From Gnetum montanum (lineage: Eukaryota > Streptophyta > Gnetopsida > Gnetales > Gnetaceae), in the NCBI GenBank assembly GCA_015680685.1, contig MNCI01035320.1, forward strand, positions 268,668 to 332,667: a stretch of 64,000 bases of DNA, read 5' to 3'. Below the pieces are notes generated by a model that was given only the letters and a program-made list of their open reading frames with translations, had not been told where the DNA came from and searched no databases. The translations under genes were made by a program, and so were the position numbers. Below, piece by piece: positions 1 through 13,600 of this stretch (the first letter of the stretch is position 1; every line of letters begins with the position of its first letter).

Positions 1-1165
1 CCATCACATGATGTGGAATGTGCAGTATCCAAACCCCTCCCCACCCCCCTCCGCCCCCCATGTGTTACATTACACAGGATGTGTAAAACCCCCATTCTGT
101 ACCATCATGCAAGGCACAACAAACCCTTATCTCACCGTACTCTACCCAGCACGCAAAGGCTTGTAACGAAACCCTTGCCTATTGCCACAACCTAGATCAC
201 CATTAAAACCCAAAAAAATATATAGTCTATAGTGCCTACACCATTCTTGGCCATAGTGGGGGCTATGGCCATAGCAAAGTAGCGATAGTATCAATGGCAG
301 TCATGGTGCACTAGCCATGGTGTAGGTGGTAGCAACGACAATTCCTACCCCATGCAAGCTACACTCTAAAACCCTCAAAATCTCAAGAATTTCCTTTAAA
401 AATAGCAAATAGGAAGGAAGAGGCAACGTGATGGTGTATGTGGTGGATTGTGCCTCCTGACACTCTTCAACATAGGCCCTAGGGAGACGCCACAGGGTGC
501 ACTCGCCTTCATCCACATTAGCAAGGTCGGGGTGTCTATGCTCACTTTTGCATGCCATTGTTTCGATGTCAAACTTTGGTTTTCACTATTATTCTTTGTA
601 GGTGCTATGCTCTGCTTTGGACTACACTATGCTATAGACTGTTAACTTCAACAGTGAAAATGACAAGTTTGCCATGGGTAAACCCCTATTTATACCCTTC
701 AGGGTTATATGACACATCATCCTCTTGGGACATCTCCTGTCACACACGTAATGTGGAATTCTCTTTGTCCCATGCATAATGCAAAACATTCTGTGTCCCG
801 TGCATAATGCAAGATGCTTCATGTCCTACGCGTAACATAGAACATCCAATGTCCCATGTAGTGTAACACCTAGAGTTAGAAAAAATTTTCTAACTTCTTT
901 TTGGCTTGTCACATTTTGAAGGTTTTACATTTTTTCTTTCTATCCAATGAACAATTGGTTTAGCTTAGCTTTATATTTTACACATAGCACAGTCCACTAA
1001 GACCTTAAACTGGTAATTTTGAGATGCTACATAGTTACTTTGTATGCATTTTGCTTCATTTTGCTTTATTAGATAGGTACCATTAGACGTTTCTTTGGTT
1101 TTTGGTCATTTTCCAAGATCATTTTGGAAAATGAGTAGACATGAGAATCTTTGATTACCTTTAAT
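1..1165. repeat. Repetitive non-coding start of window, possible LTR remnant
   Basis: No credible gene is visible here. The first 60 bases are C-rich. From about 725 to 870 there are four or five degenerate units of 28-30 bases, each containing a form of TCCCATGCATAATGC. On the minus strand a TATAAATA box lies at 688-695 inside GGGTATAAATAGGGG, and TGTTACAC occurs close upstream on that strand at about 860. Together these would fit the U3 end of a minus-strand LTR, but no partner LTR is in the window. Short open frames here have no recognisable product. Confidence 0.3.
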
Positions 1166-1166
1166 C

Positions 1167-4100
1167 TTGAATGGACCCCATGGCAGACTCATGAGACACA
1201 TGAACATGGAGCTTGTTGACTTTGAGCTGCGTCCTTGTAACACCAACGTAGCATCCTTAGAAACATCACTAGACTATCCAAAACATTTGGTCCAAGCTTT
1301 AGATTTAGAATTTGATGATGTAATGGAAGATCCACTCATAGAAATACTCATAACAACATGTAAAGGTGAGGCAAGAACTTTGAAGCTTAGCTCTTTACTA
1401 GAGTCACAACTCTCGTAGAATATCTCTAGAGTCCTCAACGATAATGTCAAAGTGTTTGCATGGTCTTATGAAGATATGTTGGGCTTAGACCCATGCATAA
1501 TACAACACAACATTATCTTAGATCCACGTGTCAAGTTAGTCAAATAGAAATCTTGTAAAATTAAGCTAAAAATTACATTAGCCATCCACGATGAAATTAC
1601 TAAACTCTACCACGCTAGGTTCATCCAAGTAGTTGATTATGAAGATTAGGTATCAAACATTGTGGTTGTCCCCAAGAAAACTAGGGGTATATGCATTTGC
1701 ATAAACTTCCAAGACTTAAACAAGGCAACCATCAAAGACAATTTCCCATTTCCCAGTATTAACCAACTTGTTGATACTACAGTTGGTCATGCCTTGTTAT
1801 CCTTCATGGATGGGTTCTTAGGGTATAACCAAATCCGTATAAACCTAGAACATCAACTTGCTACTACTTTCATGACCCATTGGGTGACAGTTTGCTATAA
1901 AATGATTCCCTTTGAGCTAAAAAATTCTGTAGCAACATACCAACATGCAATGAGCTCCATATTTAGCTATTATCTTCTAGAACGGATAAATGACTACATG
2001 GACGATATAATAGTCAAATCCAAGAAAGCTCCTCATCATGAAGATGACTTGAACCTAGTTGTTTAATGTTGCCATAGGCATGACCTTCATCTTAATCCCA
2101 AAAATTGTGTCTTCGGTGTCAAAACGGAGCACATGTTAGACTTTGTAGTATTAGAAACAGGAATACGCATAGACCTAGACAAAGTCAAGGCCATTATCAA
2201 CTTAACACCACTTGCAAACCTTAAAGAGCTATGTAGATTGCAAGGTAGGGTACAATTCATATGAAGGTTTATCCCAAGGTTGACTGATAAGTGTCACCCA
2301 ATGCAACACCTACTTAAAAAAATCCATCTTTGAGTGGACAAACCAATGCCAAGAAGCATTTGACAACTTGAGAAAGGAGCTGGTTCATCTTCCAACCATT
2401 TATCCTCCACAAAGAGATAAGCCTTTCTACATTTACCTTGAAACTTTAGATACCTCCATTGCTACCTTGCTATATCAAAAAAGAGATGGTGGTTCTGAAA
2501 TTCTTGTTTACTACCTAACTCATGCACTAATAGCTCATGAGGCAAAATACAATGAGGTGGAGAAAAATTATCTTACCTTAGTGTTTGCACTCACAAAATG
2601 GAGACACTACCTATTTCGTAGTCAGGTCAACATCATTTGTAAAAGTAATATACTTAGAGCCATTACAAACAACATATATGAAAGCAGTAGAATAGTTAGA
2701 TGGAAAGCAATAACCATGGAATTTAACCTAGATTACATATTGCAATCATCCACAAACAGTGAAGCAATAGCCATGCAACTTACAGCTTCACCTACAGATG
2801 ACCAGGCAATGATAGATCCCAAATTCCCAGATGAGAATGTTAGTAATATAAGCCTAGTACCTACATATTTTGAGGCCATTTTACACTTTGACAGTGCTTC
2901 AACCACGCAAGGTGGTAGTGCCGTTGTTGTTATGAAATTTCCTTCTAGAGAGATCTAACCTTTTTCATACCACATTGCATTTCTTTGCACAAATAACATA
3001 GTAGAATATGAGGGTCTCCTTAGAGGCATTCTAGAAGCTTAGGAGTTAGGCCCTCAAAATATAGAAATTCAAGGCAATTCACAGTTGGTCATTAACCAAG
3101 TCACAGAGATCTATGCCTATAAAGCATATCACTTATAGCCTTACTGTGATATGAAAAAATACTTACTAAAATAATTTGCAACCTTAGATGTTCGACACAT
3201 TCCTTGCAATGAAAATTCTATAGCTAAGGCATTGGCCACTTTATCTTTAAGTGTGTCACCAAATATATTTCCTACTTTACCTGCTTCAATAGTGGAGTGC
3301 ACCAACCTTATCATTCACACAACAAGCATTGCAATTATAAGTGTAGCACATGTTCAAGAATGGTATGATGGCATCAAAACATACCTTCAACATGGTGATC
3401 CTTCACAAAACCTAACATATGCCCAAAAATATGCAGTGTGAAAATGAGCACGATAGTATGTCCTCATAGATGACAATACTTTATGTCATAAATCTTATGA
3501 CGGGATATTGCTAACTTGCATTAATGGCAGTGAAGCACAAAGAATCATTGATCAAGTCAATGAGGCACTATGTGGAGGGCATATAGCTCCCAAGGCAATG
3601 GCGGAAAAAATTAGATGTCAAGGCTACTACTGGCCTTATATGGAGTGTGATTGCATTTCCAAGGCCTAAACATGTGATGTATGTCAATGGCATGACAATC
3701 TAATACATGTATCACCTACTAAGTTGCATACTACATAAATTATGTGGCCATTTCAATGTTGGGGATTAGACATTATAGGACATATAATGCCTAAGTCTTC
3801 CATAGGACATAGCTTCATTATTATCACAACTGAGTATTTCATGAAGTGGGTAGAAGATATTCCCCTTAGGAAGACCACATCTCAACAGGTTTGAAAATTA
3901 ATCTTAGACAATATAGTGACTTGATTTCATCTCCCTATGACTATCATTACAAACAATGGGCCACAATTTAGTAGCATATAAATCAAATCTTTCTGTGAAA
4001 ACCTCAGCATTAAAAAATCCTTTTCATCATTGTATTATCCTTAGGAAAATGACCAAGAAAAGGCTACCAATAAGGCCATTGTCAACCTTCTAAAGAAGAT

Positions 4101-4445
4101 GCTGAGAAATAGTAAGGGACAATGGCATGAGTAACTCATTTATACACTTTGGGCCTACCACACAGCATGTAGAACTATAATAGGTAAGACACTATATAGT
4201 CTCGTGTATGGATCTTAAGTGGTATTGCCTCTTGAATTTCAGGTCCCGCTGCTTCACATCACCCTCTTAAACCTCATGGATGAGGCTTAGAAAAATGAAT
4301 CAAGAATCATTGATCTTGACTCTATGGGTGCATCCAAATGCTTAATCGCATCAAGTGGTATCAAGACAAACAATGGCAAAAGCATCATCATAATCTACAC
4401 TTCATTTCCTCAGCACTCTCAAAAGTAGCAAAGCACAGTCCAAGT
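1167..4445 (+). pseudogene. Element A: decayed Tat-type Ty3/gypsy pol (RT, RNase H, second RNase H, integrase)
   Basis: This is the replication polyprotein of an LTR retrotransposon, now broken. A pre-RT region (1185-1560) contains DPLIEI and KLSSLLESQL, which recur in element D. Reverse transcriptase follows (1600-2300) with FMDGFLGYNQIRIN and the catalytic box YMDD at about 1995. RNase H runs 2370-2810. A second, archaeal-like RNase H with FDSAS lies at 2880-3240 and is the hallmark of the Tat/Ogre lineage. Integrase (3330-4440) keeps the zinc-finger piece CGGHIAPKAM, GLDIIG, NNGPQF in place of DNGPQF, and CENLSIK. A frameshift lies in an A-run near 2320 and many in-frame stops occur. Gag and protease are missing upstream, and the integrase C-terminus is truncated compared with elements B, C and D. 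It is followed by the polypurine tract and 3' LTR on the same strand. Confidence 0.9.
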
Positions 4446-4482
4446 AGACACTAATGAATAATATTGATGTAATTCTCATCAT

Positions 4483-4557
4483 GGTGTTTCATATTCTTTT
4501 TCGATGTCTCTTGGGTCAATCGTCCAAATGTTGATAAAGAGGGGCCAATGAGACACC
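4483..4557 (+). promoter_or_regulatory. Polypurine tract in a potential stem-loop, element A
   Basis: The purine run AAAGAGGGG, expected primer for plus-strand DNA synthesis, lies at 4536-4544, just before the LTR start TGAGACACC at 4549. The preceding 66 bases begin GGTGTTTCAT, which can pair with ATGAGACACC at the other end. Further pairing (CTTTTTC and TTGG with CCAA and GATAAAG) lies inside. The same arrangement, 75-76 bases long, recurs in elements C, D and F. Confidence 0.7.
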
Positions 4558-5530
4558 ACTAATTTCAGGCTCTCATGACTCAACATCAGATTTGTCTAAG
4601 TGTTGAAACTTAGGCAAAATTTCTCTAAGTCTGGTGTCATGCTATGCAATGTAGATAGCATAGCACACTGGAAGCCCTAATATTTGCAAAAATTTTATAA
4701 GTCTATCTACTCTGCTCCCTAGCATAGCCAACGTAGCACATGTTTCCAAGGCCAGTTTGCACAAATGTCAAGTTAGAAGTGGTCAGAAGGACACTGAGGA
4801 TGGACTAAATAGTTTGGAAAATTTTCTATCCACTCGGCCATCAAGTTTGCTATGCTTTGAACTTGCCTAGCTTGACACATGCCCTAGTTTCTAGTCCACC
4901 CAAGTGTTAGGCTAGGAGTTGTCAAAGATGCTGAGGATGGACGAAACAGTTTGGAAAATTTTCTATCTTTTGGGCTTGGTACGCTCTGCTACACTGTGCA
5001 GCATAGTAGAGTGTAGCACCAATTTCGAGATTTCAATTTTTCTAAGTGTTGGATTAGACATGGAAGGTGAATTTGGCAATTTTTTCACTTCTAAGGCTGC
5101 TTGTCCTGCTTCATCCTCAGAGTGTGATCAACATGCCATGGAAAAACATTGCAAGTTTTGTCAAAATTCATCCAAAATTTGGTGTTATAGTATGCTACAC
5201 TACACATCGTTGATAGCGTAATAGATGTTCCAGTGTTAAAAATATTCTAAGTCTAGAACAAGAAGGTATCAAGCTATTGTAACATGGAAGAGGCTTTTTT
5301 TGGCTATTGAAATTGCTTGTCCTACTAAATCCCAAAGTGGCATTTCCAATATTGACATAATTCATTGGAAAATGTGTGCTACGCTCTGTACCTTGTATAG
5401 TGTAGATAGCCTAGTAGGCTAAAACTACAAAATTTTTCTAAGTGTTCACACTATGCTTCATCACACAAGGTAGCATAAATAGCGTAACACTTGGAAAATG
5501 CCTCTGAATGCCTCCAAAAGAGTCTAGAAA
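4549..5530 (+). repeat. 3' LTR (start) of element A
   Basis: The LTR starts with TGAGACACC immediately after the polypurine tract. The following kilobase is non-coding and full of AGCATA/AGCGTA hexamers and their complements, for example near 4658, 4722, 5003, 5213 and 5491. This is the motif that forms arrays in the LTRs of elements D and F. I could not place the 3' end of the LTR, and no matching 5' LTR is in the window. The end coordinate only marks where the hexamers stop. Confidence 0.6.
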
Positions 5531-5704
5531 TCAATATCGACTACCATTTCAATTTTGGCATCTCTCTGGGGTCCAAGATCAGCAATTGTTTTTTGTTTTT
5601 TCACCCCTTGTTGATCCCCAAATTTGTCCCTATGCTTAACCCTACTTGAAAGATCTTGGAAGATGTAGTCCTAGAGTATAGGCTCCAAGTTGCATTTTTT
5701 TTAG
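5531..5704. other. Unassigned, probably LTR A continuation
   Basis: AT-rich sequence without coding signals or recognised repeats. It may be the downstream part of the element A LTR. Confidence 0.3.
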
Positions 5705-5982
5705 GCATTTTTGTAGGCACATAGAAATTCTTCAAACCTTGGCATAGTTTGGTAGATTTTTAATTCTTTTTCTTATCTTGTAGACTAATACACTTCAAAT
5801 TCCATGGATTCAAAGATTGACTCATACACTTCAAATTACATGGATTCCATGGAATTTGAAGTGTAAGATTCAATCCTTGAAGTGCATTTTTGTAGGCACA
5901 TAGAAATTCTTCAAACCTTGGAATTTGAATCCATGTATTGAAGTGTATGAGTGTATCAATTCTTTGAATCCATGGAATTTGA
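5705..5982. repeat. Nested palindromes with a 38-bp direct repeat
   Basis: A 38-base segment beginning GCATTTTTGTAGGCACATAG occurs at about 5705-5742 and again at about 5884-5921. Overlapping it, the block at 5794-5834 (TCAAATTCCATGGATTC, then CTCATACACTTCAA) is repeated in inverse orientation at 5938-5982 with few mismatches. A further near-perfect palindrome centred on CCATGG occupies 5827-5863. The result is a structure that could fold on itself over about 190 bases. No flanking target duplication was found, so I do not call it a foldback transposon. Confidence 0.75.
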
Positions 5983-6049
5983 CTATTAGCAAGTGGAATT
6001 TGAAGTGGAACTCATGCAATGGATAGCTAATAGTAGCTAATAGTCATGA

Positions 6050-6312
6050 AAGATGTCTTCTTCATGCTTGAGATTTCTTTCTATGTTTTCCTTCTATTTT
6101 AGGAAGATGTCATTTTCTGGGAAAGATGTTTTTCTAAAATCTTCATTTTGGAAGACATCTTTATTTAATGATAGATGTCCTTTTGAAACTAGCTTGCATG
6201 TAGTGAAGACATCTTTGCCTGATGAAAGATGTCTGTTATTTCTTGAAGATGTCTTTGTCTGTGCATTTTCCAATTTTGCCAAGACATCTACTATTTCTTC
6301 AAAATATCTTTC
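6050..6312. repeat. Cluster of AGATGTC/GACATCT motifs
   Basis: About ten copies of AGATGTC or its complement GACATCT occur in 260 bases, many extended to AAGATGTCTT or AAGACATCTTT. Spacing is irregular (roughly 15-45 bases). Both strands are open here only because the motif is short and stop-poor, so I treat the region as a repeat and not a gene. Confidence 0.6.
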
Positions 6313-7437
6313 TTCTCCTTTTTTTGCATGATGAGTTCTTCATTTCTTGCTCATAATCTTGCACTTTTGCATGTGTTAATGATGAAAAATTTGCTTGTGT
6401 AGGTTCTTTGAATTCTCTTCCTTTCAGTTTTCCTTTTGTGGATGAGACCTTAAGACCTTGTGGATGACTTTCTCCTTTTTTCTACATCAATGTGTTTCTT
6501 ATCATTTCATCTTGATCCTACAACCACACAACCATACACACAATCTTTGTCTCCATTTTTCTTAACTTTTTGATATACCAAAATGTCCACATTGACATCA
6601 TGATTATGGTGTAGTGATATGTTCACTAGCTAACAATTGTTTCCTATGTTACACTTGATTTACTGGTTATTAATGCTTGGTTTTGGAGAAACCAATGCTT
6701 TATCATGAGCTACATAGATTAGTTGGCTCTTTGTTTTCTTAATCCATTAGTTTACTTTAATTTAGGCTACTTTGGCCTCTTGTCTTTCTTGGCATTTTTT
6801 CCTTTTTTTATGGGAGTGAAACATTCTTTGGGTTTTCATACTAAGGCTAAACTTTTGTTATCTTGTTGAATGAAGCATTTGGAAATTCAATGAAGGGATT
6901 AATTGAGCATGTAAAGGATATTACATGATCAAGATCCAAGAATTTCACACATAGGTTTTCATTGTAAGAAAGATATAAAAGGCTAAAATGGTACATGGTT
7001 ATGGTTTAAAAGGAGTAGCAGGAATGATATAAGAAAAGCACCATTAGCATGATAAAACAAGCTAACCAAATCTCATGCATTGAGATCATAGGGTAAGTTA
7101 CTACTATGATGAGTCACATCTCTATGACGATTTTAGGTTCATGTTGCAAATGAAACTTGAAGAGAACTAAAAAATTTGTTTAGAAAAACACATTAGGATA
7201 AAAAGAGATGATATGGAATAAGCAAGTAAACATTGGCCATTATGAGATACAATTGACAGATGTTGAGAAGGCTATATTTATTTTTGAAAATTTTGTACAA
7301 AATTTGCAAAGTTCTAAGACCTAGGAGAAGAAGTCATGCACACTCACTTATTATAGGTCATGAGGTTTGTCCAAGTTACATATCCACTTAAATTTATAAA
7401 TAGAAGAAAACAAATACTAAGAGAAAATAAGTTATCA
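6313..7437. other. Unassigned AT-rich spacer, likely 3' region of element B
   Basis: No gene or clear repeat is visible. By position it would be the 3' untranslated part of the minus-strand element B, but I found no polypurine-tract stem-loop or LTR start in this stretch. Confidence 0.4.
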
Positions 7438-10200
7438 TTAGATATAATACAACTTTAGATAGGAATGGTTAACTAGATTAGCTAAATTATTTCCATCCAA
7501 GTCTACTATCTTGAAAGCTCCATTGCCATAGGCTTTGTTCACTAGGAAAGGTTAATTCCAATTAGTTGGAAATTTATCTGTATGTTCATGAATGGCTTTA
7601 AGGGCAAGGTCTCCTTACTTGACCTTTCATCAATTTAAATCATGGTGATACTACTATATTTGTTTCTCCTGATATTATTTAATGTAAGTGTTTCTGTTCA
7701 TTGCTCTTCCACTGAATCTAAATTGATGGAATGCAGCTCATTGTTCTGCTTATCATTGATGTAGTTGGAAAGAGCTATCCTTAAAGATGGAAGTTGCATT
7801 TCAAGAGGTCAAATAGCTTTAGATCCGTAAACCAAGCTATATGGTGTGACACTAGTTTCAATGAAAAATATTATTCTATAGATCCATAATATGTACAAAA
7901 GTTGTTCATGCCACCTTCTTTTGGAATTGTTTAACATTTTCTTTAGAAGATTGATGATAACTTTGTTGCCAACTTTGGCTTGATTGTTAGATTGTGGATT
8001 GTAAGGTGAGGAGAAGAAATGATTAATGTGAATTGTTTGCGAAATTCTTGAGTCTTGCTACTACTAAACTATCATCATTGATATGTGAAAATGGCTAGAG
8101 ATAGGCCAAAATGAGGTACTATGTTGTCTAAGATGTATCAACATGTTGTGAAGTTTTTTCTTTATATGAATGTCTTCTACCCAATTTGTAAAATAATTAG
8201 CTTCTATGATAATAAAGTTATGTCCTACAAAGGACTTAGGTGCTATAGGTGCAATGATGTTAATTCTCCATTGTTGAAATGGCCATGTGATCTAAGTGGT
8301 ATGTATCTCTGTTGGTGGCATGTGGATAAAGTTGTTGTGTTGTTGAAAAATATCACAAGTTTCTACCTTCTACATGTAGTCATTTTCTAGGTAAGACAAG
8401 TAGTATTCTAGGCATCTAATCTCAATAGACATGACTCTAGGTCCTATATGTCCTCCACATATGCCATCATGTACTTGTTGTAAGACTGTATTGGCTTTTT
8501 CTCTACTTAAGCATACCAACAATACATCATCATAAGACTTTTGACTTAATGGGTTATTAGCCACAATGAAATATTATTTTGAGCATTTGTGTACAACATA
8601 TTTTTGATAGGTAGTGAGGTTTCATGAAGTTTCACCATGCATGAGGTAGAATTTAATATCATCGTATCATTCATGTTGAGATATGCTACTTATGATTGTT
8701 ATGAAAGTTTTTTCAGTATTTTGCATGATGGGATGAGCACATTTTTTTATCATGGAAGGTAATTCATCATTAGAAAACGAGTTTCAACTTAGGGAATGTA
8801 TTGGATATCAATTTATGTAAACCATTGAATATGTATCTTAGCCAGGTCACAATATGGTTGTAAGTGTTTATCTTTATAGGCATGTGCCTCTGTTACATTA
8901 TTGACCACTAGTTGAGAATCACCTTTCATAATTAAACATGTAAATCCATGGTCATGAGCTATCATCAATTCTATGATCAACCCTTTATGTTCTATGACAT
9001 TATTAGTTCATAATAACTCAAAATTGTAGGCGAAATATTTGATTTCTCTAGAGGGAAGTGTGATGATGATGACAACACTAGTTCCATGTGTAGTTGAAGC
9101 CTTGTTAAAATCTATAACGGAATCATAGCTTTTAGGTACATTATTTATAACATTGATGTGCTAATATAAGAATTTGGGATCTATGGTTTTATTATCTTTA
9201 AGTAGAGAAGTGGTTAGTTGTGTGGCTATAGCTTGGCCTTTAGTTGAAACGTATGACACATATGATAGGTGAACCTCAACTATTATGGCTTTCCATTAGG
9301 CTACTTGAATACTTTCATAGATCTTAGATGTAATAGCTCTTAATATGTTGTCTTTGCATATGATGTTGACTTTTTTCTAAAGAAGTAATATCTCCACTTT
9401 TTAAATGAAAAGACTAAGGCTAAACAATGTTTTTTAACATTAGTGTATGTAGTTTCATAGGCTACTAATGCATGAATTAAGTAGTAAATTAGCAACTTTG
9501 CTCCATTGTCTCATTTTTGACAAAGCAAAGAAGCTATGAATGTATCAAATTTCATAAGGTATATGAAAAATGATTTATCATTTTTAGATGGGTATACAGC
9601 TTGCAATTGAGCTAGCTCTTGCTTAATATTTTTAAATGTTGCTTAGCATTGATCTATCCATTCAAAATGAAATCCTTTCTTAAGAAACTGTTGCATGGAT
9701 TGTAACTTATCCATAAGCCTTGATGTGAACATATAAATGAACTGTAATCTTCCTTGCAAACCACATAGCTTCTTAAGATTACTGGGTGTCGATAAGTTGG
9801 TTATGACCTTAACCTTTTTGGGATCAACATGCATGCCTACTTCAAAGACTATGAAACCAAGAATCCTTCTATTTTTGATACTAAAGATACACTTCTTAGG
9901 ATTGAATCAAAGTTCATACTTGAGACAATGTTGAAGAACTAAGTTTATGTATTATGCATAACCATTGGATATTTTGGATTTCATTGCAATATTTTCAACA
10001 AAGTTATTAAGAAGACCTAGCAAGTACTCACTAAAAATGTAGGTCATAGCTCGTTGGTATGTTGCACGTGCATTCTTTAGGAAAAAAGGTATCATGATGT
10101 AGCAAAAGATTCCCCAAGGTATCATGAAGGTTATGTAAATTTGATGTTCTAGGTTGATTCTAACTTGGTTATATTTTGAGAACCCATCCATAAAGGATAG
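7438..10200 (-). pseudogene. Element B: decayed Tat-type pol (partial RT to integrase end)
   Basis: On the minus strand the order is the second half of reverse transcriptase (10200-9640; MDGFSKYNQVRIN, a degenerate FVEN in place of YVDD, then GLQGRLQFIY), RNase H (about 9640-9200), the second Tat-type RNase H (about 9200-8650), the integrase zinc finger (8564-8370; CGGHIGPRVM) and the integrase core, ending with AYGNGAFKIVDLDGN and NHSYLKLYYI before a TAA at 7438-7440. That ending matches elements C and D, so the true pol terminus is present. Stops and frameshifts are numerous. The first half of RT is missing: similarity to the other copies stops abruptly at about 10200, pointing to a rearrangement junction. 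The accessory-gene remnant lies just upstream on the same strand. Confidence 0.85.
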
Positions 10201-10679
10201 AAAGTAGTTGTGTGATTGAACACTACCTTTTTAACTATTGTACCTTATGATGTAGCCTTTAATATGTAGTTGTGCCTTTACATTTTATAGTTTTACATTG
10301 TATTTATGGTTTATTTTCATGTCTATTTTATAACTTCATGTCTATTTCTTTGCATTTACATAGAATCATAAAACATCATAAAAATATAAAACACAAAATG
10401 TAAAAACATGATGACTAAAAATCAATTTTGAACATAAAGACATTGAAAATAATAACATATAATAGGTAAAGTCAAAACCAATGGTAGTCATGCTCACACC
10501 ATCTGATAGATAATAAAAATAAATACAAAATGTTTGATAACCATAGTTGCACTATGAAACAAATGACATAAGCATATATAAAAGAATAATAAATAGTCTT
10601 AGAAGCTAGAATAGCTAAATAACATTAATAGCCATTAACAATAACATGAAATGAATCAAATAACAAGCAAATCTATATC
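10201..10679. other. AT-rich spacer between pol B and the accessory-gene remnant
   Basis: Strongly AT-rich sequence with short repeats of the CATGTCTATTT and ATAAAA type. Nothing coding is visible. The left edge is the point where RT similarity of element B is lost. Confidence 0.5.
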
Positions 10680-13600
10680 ATAGAAGGATGAGGAGGATCA
10701 TTGCTAACACCAAAACCATCACCATTGGCAACATCATCAAAAGCCTATAAAAAGCAAAAAAAAAATCAAGCAATTAGTAACCATGATAACTTATAAACAT
10801 AACCAATGAAGAATTAATAAATAAAAACTATAACTTAAAGTGAACAAACCAAAACATTTCTTTTTCAAACCTCATGAGAATTAGGGGGTAATGTCTTTAG
10901 GGGTGAATTTTTGAAAACCCTCTTCAAGCCTATGAAGAATCTATTCTTCACTCATATTGGTCTAATTAAAATTTCCTAAATCCATACCTACTAGGTCATT
11001 TTCCTTCTCTACAGTCATCCACTCAAGAAAATCATGAGAAAAGTTAGTAGTGGTGGTCACCCAAAATGTGGTAGTAATCTGGGAGGGTAGGATGACCAAC
11101 AGCTACTATTGATTCTTCAAATAATTTGAAGGCATCATCAGCATCTATGCCATGCATAAACAACTCATACTTATGTTGTTTCATGGTTGCCTCATGTCAT
11201 GATTTTTTGTAGTTTTCTCTTTTCATCTTATAGAGCCATTTTGATCCTTTTTCTTCCTACCCCACTCTAAGATCAAGGTGTAGTGATCATGCCACTCCTT
11301 GGTCTTACAAATTAGATGCCCCATCTACATATCCTTCTCCACAATGCTTCTACATAAGGCCATTTTCCCCTAAATTGCACTCCAGTAATGAGACCACTCA
11401 ATGTCCTTGGTATGCAAGGAATCCCTATTGGCTACCTTGGCCTCTATGAATTCTTTGCGATCCTCAAGGCTCTTATCTTTATTAGTCAACTCATTGATTT
11501 ATTTCTCTACTACAATGAGACATTCCCACTAGAGCTTGTTGGAATGTTGGAACTTCCAAAACATTAAGGTACATGATGCTATGTGTTTGGTAACCCCTTC
11601 ATACAATCTTTGTGGAATGCTTTCTACATCTAAATAAAAGTATTATGAGGAGGCCCATCTTATCTTGGAAACTATCAATAATAAAAACCTTTAAACAATA
11701 AGAAATAATAACAATAAAACATAAAAAACTGCAACCATATGACCACAAGACATGAAAATGAACATTGAAATTATAAAACAAGCATGCAAAACAAATAAAT
11801 TTTAACTATTCTTACCACAATTAAGGTCTATCTATTGCAACCTATTCACCATATCATCCATCATGTCTCTTGTGAACTTTGCCTTATCTAGGACCTCCAC
11901 CCAAGGTTTAGTGTAGAATGTAGATGACTCTAGAGAAAGATCATGCTATACAATGAGCATAAAAGTCAACACCCATCTATAGTAAAGAGAGCAATGAATA
12001 ACTAAAACAAAAGTAAAGATATAGATGCCAAAGCTCACTAGGAAGATTAGGAAGCATGTCTAATGGAGCATTGTCCTCTAAAGTTGTATCATTTAGGGAG
12101 TACAAAATATCTAATGCTCCTTAAGATTTCCTTTTCTCTTCCTCCTCATGCGTACACTATTCCTCCATAGTAGCATGAGCAGATGAGTCTTGTGTCCTTC
12201 CTATAATAAATCAACACCAATAGGAGTAAAATAAGCCTAAAATATTTTTAATAAAAAATGAAACATAAGAAAGAAAAAATAATTAGAAACCTAAAATGGC
12301 CTAATTCACCTTATTTAAATTAATTATCATCCTCTTAGATGCTTTTGGAGCTAGGGTTGAATATGTCATTAACTTGTGTCCTTTTTATATTTTCTTTAGT
12401 GACATCATCTGCTTCTACACACACTTTACTTGGCCCTTCTTTTTCATTACCATGGATTGCATGAGGCTCTCTCCCCATGCTATTAAGGGAAGCACAACAG
12501 ACACCACTAACATTCTTAGTCATCATAGACAACAATTCACATATTTCCTCCACTGAAAACCCTTGGTACACATCATTAGGGTACTATGTTTTGGCCAAGG
12601 ATGAAAAAGTTGAGATTCATCATGAAGAATCCACCTTCCATCTCTCTTGATAATAAAAAACTATGTGAACCTTCTAAGATACATATAGAAAAAAGGTGAA
12701 ATGTAGATGATGTTGGGAGTTATGGTTATCAAGGAGTTTACGGAATTCTTTCCTTAAGCCACTAAGGAGGAATGTGGCCAAGTCAAACATAGTTCCACTG
12801 GTTAAGATCTTCATCATGCAAGCTTGTTGAATTTCCATGATTTTCTTTTATGATAAAAGCATGGGAAAGATCCTAGATTTAAAGAGAGGATAATTTTGGT
12901 TTACCTCTTCGATGATACACTTACTAAAGGAAAATTTAGCACTAGGAGGTGAGTTAAGCCAAGCTTCTAACTCCCCTCTATAACTTGTGTCTTTCCTTGA
13001 TCTAGCTACTACCTTGACACCATTGGTATTTCTACTAATAAGATCACTAAACATGAATTCCTTAATGTTTATAATGATAGGGAAACCATGGATACTAGAG
13101 GCAAATTTGGTAATATTCTCATCAAAAAATTTAATCATGTTCTGCATTTCAACTTGTTGCATAAATGGACTAGGTAGCATAAGGAGGTCTAATAAATTTG
13201 CATCTATTAACCTCTACTAGATAGCCCCCAAGAGCCTTGTTCACTAACCATTCCTATGCATCATCTACCTCCCCCTAATTAAGTAGAATCTTCTCCTAAG
13301 TACAACCTAAAATGATCAAAATGATGGCAAGCTCATGCATAGAATTTTCAATTCAAAGTGATTAACATGTTAACCATAAGAAAATTAAAAACTAAAAGTT
13401 ATAAAAACAATAAAATGTTGGCCCTATTGAAATGAATTTTACTTTACCAGATTTAGATGAATGTTGGTAAATGATGGGAGCTCTTCTTGTATGCCTAAAT
13501 CTTAGAGTGCCAAAAACTTGTGTGCATGACTATTAACCATACATTTTGGTACACCCAAGAATACCACAACTTCTGGTTATTGAAATCTGCACCAATTTGA

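Noticed and set aside
10680-13230. Reading the remnant as a normal host gene
   Set aside because: It matches the accessory gene inside element D block by block and lies beside Tat pol, so it belongs to the retroelement family.
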